A stretch of DNA of 64,000 nucleotides from Trichostrongylus colubriformis (taxonomy: Eukaryota; Nematoda; Chromadorea; Rhabditida; Trichostrongylidae), in contig OZ022261.1 in assembly GCA_963978905.1 (NCBI GenBank), positions 6,759,992 to 6,823,991 on the forward strand. Reading direction: 5' to 3'. The position numbers were made by a program, and so were the translations under genes. The notes below the pieces were generated by a model. The model was given only the letters and a program-made list of their open reading frames with translations. It did not search any database and was not told the DNA's origin. Shown piece after piece: positions 53,901-63,620 of this stretch (positions are counted from its first letter, which is position 1; each line of letters begins with the position of its first letter).

Positions 53901-54967
53901 TTCCAAATTTTGACCCTAACTTCGAAAAAGATGTTTGGTCATGGGTACATGGTGCGCTTTCTACTTGTAGAAGTGAGTAACTCACAGAACCGATGAAAAT
54001 CAATGGAATATGCACACCATGGATGCCTATCGCTATAATTTCAGCTATCAAGCACCAAGCAAAAGAAATAGAGAGAAATTCCTAACAAGTGGTATCGCCG
54101 TCTCCTTCATCGAATGTGCAGTCGATGGTATACCAATACCCAGCTCAATTTGGGTCAAAATCTCAATTGGGCTGGAAACTTACCCCCAGGGGTAGTTCGA
54201 CCTCCTGAACACGAATATCAAATCCGGTTCATGCAAAAACGCCTCGTTCGTGCGCTATGGGCTCTAAAAGGTCAAAAAATTGGACTGTCAAACTTGCTGA
54301 AAACTGGCGGTAGAGGGCAGTTCGGAGTTCTAAATGTGTACTGCACTTATTCTTCATATTCGATTGTTTACGAGTCCAAAAACTGAAAATCTAAATTTTG
54401 CAAAAATTTGTCCTCAGTGGGGATCGAACCATCAACCCCGTTTTTGGCATTTGTAGGGCCGCGCAGCAAAAATGAACATCAGTTATATGATTCTTGTACG
54501 TACCCCCATACATGCAAAAAACAGCTTTCAAAAAGCGCGTCATGAGTTGGAAGACCTTCCTCGTTAGCGAACATGAGTACCACTTACTCAATCCAATGGG
54601 ATGACCCATCACTTTGTAATCTCGGAAATTTAGCTTGATAAGACGATTCAACATCTCGTCTTTGGGAATAATGGCAGCCGAAAAAGCAGAAAAACGTTCT
54701 GTAGACACCACAGTTTGATCCTCGGGTATCTGAAAAGGCTCTCCATGCGTGTGTAAATTCGGTTCCACATCAAAACATTAATCATCACATCCCGTTCAAA
54801 TTATGATGAACAGCAAGGAAGTCTAATTTCTTCACCTGATAGCGGATCACAGGACCAATATCAATGTCAAATTCTGCATAAAAAATCGCTTTAAGTTTCG
54901 GAACATCGGCAAAACGATACTGACCAAACAACCCCTCCAACGGCAATGAGCCATTTTCAGAAGGCAT
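44969..54967 (-). CDS. nprl-2: NPRL2, GATOR1 complex subunit
   Basis: NPRL2 with NPRL3 and DEPDC5 forms GATOR1, the GTPase-activating complex for RagA/B that turns off TORC1 at the lysosome when amino acids are scarce. Eleven phase-consistent exons give 415 residues plus TAG: 54,836-54,967; 54,588-54,729; 51,586-51,719; 49,428-49,512; 47,800-47,882; 47,486-47,572; 47,318-47,406; 47,151-47,262; 46,896-46,991; 46,674-46,837; 44,969-45,092. The N-terminus has KAIFYAEFDIDIGPVIRYQ, the longin-domain opening. WYGRGQLNFNMCFV (exon 3) keeps the arginine that aligns with the human catalytic Arg78, here residue 99. The end reads MMPDELHYMLIESGKFKF. TTTCAG, then AATCA, then ATG points to a spliced-leader acceptor. 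Introns of 1.5-2.9 kb carry many transposons. The family usually has about 380-420 residues. Confidence 0.95.
45793..46052. mobile_element. Harbinger-like MITE, 260 bp
   Basis: Flanked by TAA on both sides (45,790-45,792 and 46,053-46,055). The termini are GGCCGCGATGATACTTTG on the left and, complemented, GGGCGCGGTCATACTTTG on the right. A 3-bp TAA/TTA duplication with G-rich ends is typical of PIF/Harbinger elements. A related element lies at 24,202-24,372. This copy is in the last NPRL2 intron. Confidence 0.75.
46305..46565 (+). repeat. Dispersed ACACCGGAAGGG family copy
   Basis: Begins CAAAGACACCGGAAGGGATA and continues AATTTGGCAGACTGTG. The same start is seen at 37,738 and 40,288. It lies in the last NPRL2 intron. 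Confidence 0.6.
48621..49303. mobile_element. Palindromic repeat copy interrupted by an insertion
   Basis: The outer halves (48,621-48,846 and 49,118-49,303) match the palindromic family at 11,346-12,156, including TTACCCATATATTTATGTTG and the GCCCTTATTAGGCAAGTACA stretch near the other end. The centre is split by a 271-bp insertion. It lies in NPRL2 intron 4. Confidence 0.75.
48847..49117. mobile_element. Nested insertion with imperfect target duplication
   Basis: Inserted in the palindromic repeat and bounded by CTCTCCG on the left and TTCTCCG on the right, a target duplication of up to 13 nt with three mismatches. On the minus strand it contains CTGACGA followed by a GC-rich hairpin and GAAAC (48,951-48,976), resembling the hammerhead core found in Penelope-like element repeats. 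An extra A before the hairpin and no clear stem III make the ribozyme assignment weak. Confidence 0.45.
50640..50885 (-). repeat. Possible RTE/SINE 3' end with short tandem tail
   Basis: Read on the minus strand, this block ends in two TTTATCC/TTTTATCC-like units (50,648-50,670), the kind of short tandem tail found on RTE-class retrotransposons and their SINEs. Only one copy is visible in the window, so classification is by tail structure alone. Confidence 0.35.
50942..51233. mobile_element. MITE with GGGTGTGTGCACTTATGACG termini
   Basis: Inverted ends GGGTGTGTGCACTTATGACG at 50,942 and its complement ending at 51,233 enclose about 290 bp. The interior is GC-rich and has no long coding frame. 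Diverged relatives occur at 31,037-31,412 (both ends) and 39,230-39,480 (interior part). It lies in NPRL2 intron 3. Confidence 0.7.
51744..52445. mobile_element. Palindromic mariner-derived element in NPRL2 intron 2
   Basis: A 702-bp inverted structure with termini TTAGGTGT..GCAGAA and flanking TA at both ends. Each arm encodes, reading outward, the same C-terminal part of a mariner transposase: one on the minus strand with DLSTTHYHFFRVL and PDRWRDSVDSNGFYFDK, one on the plus strand with DLSLTDYHFFRVLDANLRQ. The arms meet near 52,085 around a loop of about 25 nt (GCTGGGTGCG and CGCAGCACCC flank it). The plus-strand copy has lost the end of the frame. Neither arm has the catalytic N-terminal part. 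The left end is only 24 nt from the NPRL2 exon 3 acceptor. Confidence 0.88.
53325..53700 (+). repeat. SINE-like repeat, split copy
   Basis: The block at 53,325-53,410 (containing GCTGCGCGGCCCTACAAATG) has a reverse copy at 54,440-54,520. A second block near 53,580-53,700 carries GGTTCGGATCCC, a good RNA polymerase III B box, followed by T-rich DNA. No tRNA cloverleaf can be folded, so I call this a SINE-like fragment rather than a tRNA gene. It sits in NPRL2 intron 2. Confidence 0.4.
54395..54525 (-). repeat. SINE-like repeat, inverted copy
   Basis: On the minus strand this reads GCTGCGCGGCCCTACAAATG and then GGTTCGATCCCC, a consensus-like B box, about 25 bp downstream, then a T-rich tail. 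It matches the plus-strand repeat near 53,325-53,700. It lies 63 bp past the NPRL2 exon 2 donor. Confidence 0.45.
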
Positions 54968-54972
54968 TGATT

Positions 54973-55046
54973 CTGAAACAAAACGGAGCTTAATGGAGCT
55001 GTAGGTGTTGTTTCGATTGCCAATCATACTAATCAAAGGGACTGAC
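54973..55046 (-). promoter_or_regulatory. Intercistronic region with spliced-leader acceptor (PIG-F to NPRL2)
   Basis: These 74 nt separate the PIG-F stop from the AG at 54,973-54,974. The acceptor is TTTTGTTTCAG, with only AATCA between it and the NPRL2 ATG. This spacing fits SL2-type trans-splicing within an operon. I see no AATAAA poly(A) signal in the gap. A 5'-UTR cis intron is the alternative. Confidence 0.65.
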
Positions 55047-56878
55047 TTATGGCAACTTTTCGCGATGAAAACGACGCGAAAACCGCTCAAGTTCAGCAGC
55101 AGATAGTCCAAGGAGAACGCCACACCCAGATCCCACAAAATTCGGCAACGGATAACGCTGAAAGCATAGTTTGTAGCCTCTCTTTCCAAAACTTTGGAGT
55201 GATTTTCAGCTTCTGATGTGCAATACCGAGAGACATTTCTCAGATGATGCATGAAGGTTAAAACAGTTCAATATAAATCACAGAAAAATCTGAGGAGTAT
55301 TAGAGAGGGACAATCTGGATGAGTACGGAATGTTAGCGAGTCCCTGTATTTAACTAAAAGTCGGAAGTGTGTTGAGCGGTCACAGTTCGAATTATTACTG
55401 GACACCAGACAAGGCATGGATGTTGGTAGATGTACGAGATGTTCTACAATGATCTTCAGTCTCGGTTTTTCCACAGGCAAACTTAGGACGGTGACCGGCT
55501 CAGAATAGACTTTTAGAGCGTAAATGCAAGCTGAAAAGCACTCTACCTGCCACCACCTGTCCCAATCGAGCGGTATGACAAAAGCTCCCAGCCAAGCTCC
55601 AATCACTGCTCCGAGAATAGCTCGATGAGCCAACAGCTCAGAATGAGTAGAGCACCTGCAACAGGTTACAAGCAACTGCTAGCCATATAAAATTTGAACA
55701 CCCACTATTCAGATCTATGTTTGATCGACGGGCAAGTCAGCATGGTTAACAGGGCACTCTCAGGTGTCGAATCGGTCGCTTAAGTACAACCCTCTCCCCC
55801 CCCCTACAGGGACCGAATTAGAACCCCCTTTGGACCTCCACAATACTAGTAACTGCTGTCGGATCGTATAATTGTAAAATATTTTATTGCTGTTACTGGT
55901 ATTACTACCTAAAAGAAGATATTTATCTGACTGTCCCTCACATGGGCTCGCTGTAAAATGCCCTTCAGTTCTCGTCTGCAACTGGAAGTTCAGATTCGAT
56001 AGCTTATCGCTGCCCTCTGCATACGAGCCACCTCCTTTCCGGTCAAATACGAACCCACCCCGTCGGGGAGTCCTCTGACCTTGACTCCCAATGTACCCTG
56101 GCTTGCACTCCGAAAGAAAACTGAATGCGTAGTGATTTAACCAATCTACGATTCCGTCGCATCCCAGAATACTGGATCAAGATACACACAATCTTCACCC
56201 AAATTGCAGACAAATTGTTAGGAAGGTACGACTACGACTTGAGGAACTTATTGAAGAAAGAAGACCTAAGTCTTGAGCATGATCCGGATTACCTACAAAG
56301 ATATCCAACCACTTTGAAGTCACACAACCCGATAAAGGCGCGATTTCACATCCAAAATTTAGTCATAGGATTTGTGCGACAGGCGTAGCCCAACGTTCTC
56401 ATACGGGGACCCCGTTTCCCAAAAAGTGGATGTGTTCGGAACTCTTAGAGAACCAATCGTAGTTTCCCTGTTGAGCATCCCTTGCACATAATAATGTTTA
56501 AAAAAATGACCGAAAAGAATGAGACTCACCTTCCTTCAAACAAAAATTCCCGAATCTGGCTGGCACTTCTGTAAACGAAAGAAATTGGCAGGCCAGTGAG
56601 TAAAGCTAGCCAGAGAGAAAGGGCGCTAGTCGAGTAAAATTCACTAAACACAGGAGCTCCCAGCAGGACACAGAGGACGTAGTAGAGGGTAAACAGTTGC
56701 AACAAGCTCAGTATCGTCCCTGACAGGCCCTGCATAGAGGCCTATTGCGGTGACCCACCTGAATTATGTAACTCATTATCGGATCAGCACCCTCAAATTC
56801 AAGGGCTTCATGAGATACTTCAAGGAACATGACTCCTTTGTGTAAGATAACGTGGAACAGGCTGATAGGAATATTCAT
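55047..56878 (-). CDS. PIG-F, GPI-anchor biosynthesis protein
   Basis: PIG-F is an ER membrane protein that stabilises PIG-O and PIG-G, the enzymes that add ethanolamine phosphate to GPI precursors. Four exons give 179 residues: 56,759-56,878; 56,530-56,729; 55,547-55,655; 55,047-55,157 (TAA). The family signature is clear in exon 3: HRAILGAVIGAWLGAFVIPL followed by DWDRWWQ, matching the PIG-F 'GAWLGA.PIPLDW.RPWQ' block. Exon 2 holds two hydrophobic segments (LLQLFTLYYVLCVLLGAPVF and ALSLWLALLTGLPISF), and exon 4 carries the last glycine-rich one. The protein is shorter than human PIG-F (219 residues), mainly at the N-terminus, so a first exon could be missed. The first intron as drawn is only 29 nt; a 69-nt alternative exists. 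The stop lies 80 bp before the NPRL2 ATG, suggesting co-transcription. Confidence 0.85.
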
Positions 56879-57704
56879 ATAAACTTAACAACAGCAATCA
56901 ACAAACAAACCACGTGCTTCAAAACAGGGAAATCGTTGATAAATGTTAACAAAAAACATTTCAAGCGCTCAACATGTACAACAATTAATAACAAACTATC
57001 AAAATCCTAACGATGTACAAAACGTTAAAGGAATTCAATACTTATCAGCAAAACGACTGTAGTATATAATATCATACTCAGGATTATATTATTTGAAAAA
57101 TTACCAACCATCAGTTCACTTCACAATTTTCTCTTTTGCGAAAAAAAGATTTTTTTTTCAAAAAAAAAACTTGAATCGAACAACATAGAGCTGACCTACG
57201 AAATTCAATTTCGATTATTCGTCATCAATTTTGTATAAGCTGACGTGAGTGGAAAGGTTTACAATTGTGCGCGCGGTCGCGAGCCGACAAAAGTGAGCAA
57301 TGCATCCCTGCGTAGCACACGAAGTTGGAACTTTTAGCAGTATCAAGAAAAAACATCATTTGATTCGGAGCGGCGGAAATCAGCTTTGTTGTTCACGAAA
57401 AAGCGCCACAAGCGAATCATGGATCTTTCCTGGGCAACTGCCAACCCTTACGTGAAAAAATTAAAACCCTTCCGAAATTACATACCAAACAATGACAATA
57501 CAACGGATGGATTCGCTGAAGAAACAAGGGGTCGTAAAAAGTTGTAGAATACGCAGAAAATGGATAGTTCGGGAATTAGACTACGCTGAGTGACCCCTTC
57601 AAAATTGTGGAAAGTGAATGTAACGAGAACCCGTTTCAGCCAATTCGGTCACCATCTCAGTGAACCACTTATAATTATTTCATGAAAAACCGAGTAACAA
57701 AAAA
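56879..57704. other. Gap between PIG-F and the MITE
   Basis: AT-rich sequence with poly-A and poly-T runs near 57,140-57,170. On the minus strand a TTAAG precedes the proposed PIG-F ATG by 5 nt and could be a cis- or trans-splice acceptor. No coding exon was recognised. Confidence 0.4.
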
Positions 57705-57706
57705 TA

Positions 57707-58207
57707 CAGTAGCGGTCAAAAATATATGCGGTTATGGATTCTAACCATAACTTTGGTCGAAGTTTACATTTCTTATTCAATTTTTTTTTTTGTTTTTTGA
57801 AGGCAACTGGTACTCAGTGAAGCAAAGTAGGGTATAGTGTTGAGATTGGAAAATTTGTTTAACTAAAAACTCTAAAAATAGCCAAACCTTTCCAAAAATT
57901 CAATTGGCCATAAAAAGCTTATAACTCATCGAAACGGGCAGGTGGGCAGAAAATAATACGGAATGAGGCTGGGACTTTGTTGCACGCTATTTCAAATCCT
58001 AACAGCACTGAGGCACGGAGTTGACTTTTCAGTGGTTTCAGTTGAATAATTTTTTCAACCTTCACAATGCATCCTACTCGGCTGAGATACTTTATTTCAT
58101 TGAGTAACAGTTGCCTTCAGAACACAAAAAAAATTGAGCGAGATATGCAAACATCGAACCAAGCTATGGTCAAAATCCCAAACCGCATATATTTTTGACC
58201 GCTACTG
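57707..58207. mobile_element. 501-bp Tc1/mariner-type MITE behind the Pol III gene
   Basis: Near-perfect terminal inverted repeats of about 29 bp begin CAGTAGCGGTCAAAAATATA at both ends, and a TA dinucleotide flanks each end (57,705-57,706 and 58,208-58,209). There is no transposase reading frame, so this is a non-autonomous element. It lies 49 bp past the Pol III stop codon, in the gap before PIG-F, and may be transcribed as 3' UTR or intercistronic RNA. Confidence 0.85.
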
Positions 58208-58256
58208 TAGATACATCAGCAAACCAAATAAAACTACCAATGACCGCGCACGTAGG

Positions 58257-61200
58257 CTATACCTTCAGCCGGAACTCTGGTTTCATGAAAATAGGATCTC
58301 CAGGGCTGTAATCAATCGGTTCCGACAGCTTCTGATGCAGCTTGAACATGCCAGTTCCTATCGATATCGGAATTCCAAGGATGATACACTCCGAAACGCC
58401 GTGGATCTTAAATATGTGACCGAATAAACAAATAAACTAGAAGACCAGATAACTCAGCTCATCAATAGCTTACAGGATCTTTCTGCGAGAAGAACGCAGC
58501 CTCAAACAGATGGTCCATCGTTTTCTCAAACGAGGCAAGCAACAGAACCGACTCTTTCATTTTCACCAGGCCATTTCTTGTGATACCAAGTACTTCGCCA
58601 CTGAACGAGTAGATCTAAGTGCCGAAAAGTCCCCGAGAAATGCCATAAAGAGGATTCGAAAGACTCACCGATACGTCATTACATCAGCCAACAGCATCAC
58701 ATGTCGTCTATCGAGCCCGATACCGTGGGCCTCCATGGTTCCGATTATCTCATTGATAATGCAAGTTCGTGCTGCTTCGATTCCGAGGACCTGCAAAAGA
58801 GCATGGTAGATCGGCCTTATTTTTACATTATATCCCTCGAGCACCACAAACACGAAGTACGTCACGAGGGTCGATCGGAGAATCAAGGAATAACACAGAC
58901 GAACGACTGCACTACAAAGAAAAACGAGGGTATTGATCACAGCGCATATTATGCAGAACTGTGCTGCTGCAAAAAAATGGAGTTCTGGCTCTGGTGGAGC
59001 AGGTTCTGGCACCATAAATCACCCACGCTTTTCCTTTTCTCGGAATGATGATGCCAGAAAGCATAATCGAGACACAGTTCCAGTCACTCCTTATCCAGAC
59101 CGACCGTTCAAAGAACAAGATAAGATTTAGATTATGGTACGGTGCTAATTTAGTTGGGAGGGCACTCATAGCGCTGTCGTATCTCTTCCGATGCCGTCCC
59201 AAAATCATTGATTCGTACACTGAAATGTTTTCTACCTAAGCCTTACTCGAGGAGAATAGGACTTCCTTCCAAATTAAAGCTGGGGCTGAAAGCTTGGACA
59301 ATGAGGAGAACTGGACGCCGATCCCACCGGACTGCCTCCCCCAACTATATTGCCACCGATCTTACAACGAAGTTGATTTTAAAAAAACAAAGTAAATACT
59401 CAAACTCGATTCGACTTCATTCCCACAGTATGTGTGGGCACTGGGTCTTCCCGTGCAAAGGGAAGCGATGGGAACCCTAGCCTAAAAATGGAAGGAGCCG
59501 CAAGTGAGTGAAACAGCTTCCCAGTGCAAAGAGTTCACCTTTCCAGAAACTCCTTCCTCTTCCCTAGGCTTCACCTAAAACTCACATTTCCTAGCTTAAA
59601 TAATAAGGAATATCCGGTCCGAAACATAGATATTATCCTCTGTGAACGCAGCATTTGGAGGAAAATGTGTCTGCCGTGTGGCGTAAGTGGTGCAACGAAA
59701 CAAAATACACAATATACATTGAAACACTGCTTTTCTCCCTTCACTTTGACCTAAAATTCTGAACTGCAGCACTCACTTCAGCTACGACCAAGGCATTGTT
59801 GAAATTCGTAAAACGGCCGTCAATTCCTGGCTGAGAGAGCACACCACGGAAATCGCTGCCTTCCACAATGACACTATACTCATCACCACGTTTCTCGTCG
59901 GCATGGATCACACAACGTCGGACGTTCGGCAAACCTTAAGCCGTTGGTATTCGGTAAACACTGGTACTGGTGAATAAGGGCAAAACCAATCAGTTTTTCC
60001 TGCGAATAGCGGGAACTCGGAATGATGAGAAATGAGTCAAAACACCTCTTATAAAGAATAAAAATGAGCCGCTCGAAATCGATTACGGGGGATGAACCAC
60101 GTACCTTTTACTATAACCCTTTGCAGAGTCTGCTTCATTATTTGTACAGTGATAGCTTTGCTGAATTTAGACTCAGGTGGTGGACGGATAACCATCATAG
60201 ACTTTCCTACTATCGTAATCTAAACGTGAACATGTTTCATTCCCTGTAAATGATTACTGGGTGTCGGGCTAAATGCTACTTACCTGCGCCAATTTGAACG
60301 GGACAAAAGACTTCGTGGACAAAATACTCTGCACTATGCTCATCATTGTGACCTTAACAGACATAGCTCAAACTTCAACAACTGAAATGAAACAGCCAAA
60401 TCGCATACCTCCAAGTGAAGAATCCGAATCCTCTTGGAGCTCAGCTTCAGTAGCAAAAACGTGTTATCCGGCATATTAACTTCTTCGATATAATCACATA
60501 TTTCCCCTGCACATTATGAACAATAAACTGATGAAATTTTCGGAGTACATAAATAGATTCTAATTCAAAAACCAACCCAACGTTGTAACATCAATACGCG
60601 CTTTAACTTGTCGTGCCAGCTTCTCGTCCCGACTGTCTATCAACTGCGCAGTGATGATCGGAGTGGAAATCTTGAACACTCTCTTCAATCAGTATCAACC
60701 ATTGAAACAATTCACTAAGAACTTACAATTTTGACAGCATTGATTATTTCTTTGATACGCGGTACTCCCTGTGTGATATTCATGGATGCAACACCGGCAA
60801 AGTGGAAAGTCTTCAATGTCATTTGCGTGGAAGGTTCACCTGAATTCGAGTAAGTGCTAATGAAGTCCTGATACAATCTATTGATACAATAAAGCTCACC
60901 AATGCTAGTGGCTGCGATAGCACCAACAGCTGTTCCTGGTTCTACAACCGCTTTCTTTAGTTTCAAGCAGCAAGCCTCAAGGAAAGCCACAAACTGTGAA
61001 TGGGATACGCAGTGGGCGTGCACCTGGGCGCTCCTAAAAGCAATTATAGATGATAAAGACAAGCGATTGAGAAAATTTGAAAAACTTGCAACATACCTGT
61101 ACTTTTGCTGACTAAGACACTGCGCACACTTTCCTGTACGATTCGGAGGAATTCTGAAAGAAGATGATACCGACAAAAATGATAAGATTGTCAGTATGTT

Positions 61201-63620
61201 GAATATGTAAACGAAAATGGACAGACTTACCTGATTACAACATATCCCAATTATTAAGAAAAATTGAAAAAAAAACGAACCCCTTCGGATGTGTGCTGCA
61301 AAACTCAGGAATTCCATATATCGTTGAGGTCCTCTTGATAACTTCATTTATGAACTCCTCTAATTGAGTACGGAAGTAGGAATGAGAACCGTTCAGTTCC
61401 TTGTCCAATATCGTCTTCGACAATGCCTGAACAGTGCTCATAGTTTATTTATTCATTTCGATCAACAAATTTTACAAACCTCCATGTCAGTCTTGTCCAG
61501 TTCCTCATCGCCATTGAAAGGATGCGTATTTCGAACGTGTTCGAGCTGATGAGCAAAATCAAGCACTGAGCCATTTTTTGCCTCCATCAATGCGGGATCT
61601 CAAAACATGCTCATTATTGACAGTTAGGAAAACAAATGGCATGTTAACTGCAGTGAGAAAGAATTACCTAAGCCATCTTCTCCGAATATAAATTCTACAA
61701 TATCACCAACTGACGATCGAACAGTGCCGTCATAGCTTGCACAAAGGTCCTGAAATAATGGGTGAATATGCAAAATGCTCCCAAAATAATGGTCTCAAGG
61801 CCGAACTAACTTCAAGGCACTTCACCAAACGGCGCTGCATGTATCCCGTCTCAGCCGTCTTCACCGCCGTATCCACGAGTCCTTCACGACCTGTAAAAAG
61901 GTAAATTGATAATGATAAGGATATAGGTAAAATATACAGTCACTAAACTGACACAAGATTTGAAACATACCTCCCATAGTATGAAAGAAGAACTCTGTAG
62001 GATTGAGACCGGAAAAGAAACTATTCTCAACGAATCCTTTTGCTTCGGGAGTCTTTTGAAGCTTTTCAAAGTGAGGAAGGGAACGTTTCTAAAAAGTGAA
62101 AATTGCAAACAGCGAAACACAGAAGTAAGGCGAAGTCACTCACATCAAACCCATCCGGAGGACGATGACCAGAGATGGCCTGTTGACCTACGCATGCGAT
62201 CATCTGTGATATGTTGATAAATGAGCCTTTTGAACCACAAACCGCCATGGTCAACGGAGCATTGTGCCTAAATAGGGAGTCTCCAAGTAAACAGCGATCA
62301 ATCAGAGAGCTTTAGACTCACTTTGACAAGTTGTCGACACAGGCTTTACCAGCTTTGTCACGAATGGATGACAACTCGCGAAGAATTAATGCCTCAAGCG
62401 TCTCTTCGTCAGTGCAGCCAGGTTGTGCTTTCAGTTGACCGGACTTGAGCTGAGCGATGTATTCGTGACACTTCTTGTAGCCTGGAAGTAGGGCACAAAT
62501 AAGGGTGAAAAACAAAATAACAAAACAACACAAAACATGACTTGCCATCATTCAACAACGCCTGCTTTTCTTTTAATAACTGTGCACTCGGATGAACGTC
62601 TCCAATCCCTATTGAGAAGCCGCGATTCGTGAGAAACGTTGGCATCATTCGGGCAAGTCGCCACCTATAGAAGAATATAAATACTGTTGAAAATTGGATT
62701 TTTGCACTTCATATACATCCGTAGACGAATGACACTTGCTTCAGGATGTGCTTCATTGCCAAGCTGTGCATCCGGATCCACATTTCTTTAGAGCATTTTC
62801 CTTCTATTTCGAATGAAACTTGGGTAAACTTTACATTATTCGAAGGGAACAAGCTAAAGATTACTTGAGGCTCCTCTGGCAAACGCGCAACGTTTCGGAC
62901 GCCAACATGAGCCGTCCCTCAACCTCTCATACGCCTTACTGAATCGCAATTCCTTCTCTCTCATCCAAAGTCATGAAGATGGGTATTGGGTCAGAAGTTC
63001 GTATGACATCTTCACTGTACGACGAACTCACATTGCATCTACCGCCGCATCTTCTCCGAAGTCTCGCAGCAGGATGTAAAATATATTCGTCTTCGAACTA
63101 GAGCCCAACAGCGATTTGTCCAAAACACCGGATATGAGCTGCCCATTTCGGAATATAACAAAAGAATCCTACAAAAAAAAACACAGAATAGGACTTAGTG
63201 ACCTGATATTTTGTTTAAAGAGCTAAGCTTTTACCTTCACACAGAACTCTCGATTAGTCGTGTAGCTCTTATTAGGTGTTGTCAGATTAAGTTTCTTTGG
63301 ATTTTTAAAATCATCAGAAATAATGAGTTCCATTAACTGAAAAGAAACCAATCAAAATCGGAATTTTCGGGCGAGTGAGCAAGAACGTACTTGTTTCCCT
63401 GTCCATAACTTTGCTGGTTTCCAAATGGCTGGAACCGGTAGTCGAATGCGTTTCTGCTTCTTGGAGTAGCAATCAATAATGGACGCAGCCATCCGCGTAG
63501 CCTGAAAATAGCCAAGTTTTCGTGATTGCCATTTGGCTGGACAAATATTTCAGAAAGTACCTCGCTGAACGTGAAGAAGGTGTCTTTGTGAGTCATCAAA
63601 TAAGCACCCGTGATAAAATC
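58257..63620 (-). CDS. rpc-1: RNA polymerase III largest subunit (RPC1), C-terminal part
   Basis: Catalytic subunit of nuclear RNA polymerase III, which makes tRNA, 5S and other small RNAs. Twenty-three phase-consistent exons give 864 residues plus TAG: 63,561-63,620; 63,391-63,501; 63,235-63,336; 63,032-63,168; 62,546-62,664; 62,322-62,481; 62,144-62,267; 61,971-62,088; 61,811-61,890; 61,668-61,749; 61,480-61,598; 61,281-61,426; 61,097-61,153; 60,900-61,033; 60,727-60,839; 60,577-60,670; 60,409-60,506; 60,284-60,352; 60,105-60,219; 59,777-59,934; 58,669-58,790; 58,474-58,600; 58,257-58,406. Landmarks are [10 protein letters not shown], the bridge helix ([20 protein letters not shown]), the trigger-loop region ([19 protein letters not shown]) and [13 protein letters not shown] near the end. 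The N-terminal clamp and the NADFDGD catalytic loop lie beyond the right edge. The intron at 62,482-62,545 uses a GC donor. The boundaries at 61,281 and 60,352 rest on weaker splice sites. Confidence 0.95.

Noticed and set aside
55268..55675. 135-codon minus-strand frame as a complete gene
   Set aside because: Only 55,547-55,655 is coding (PIG-F exon 3); the rest is read-through into the intron past a GT donor.
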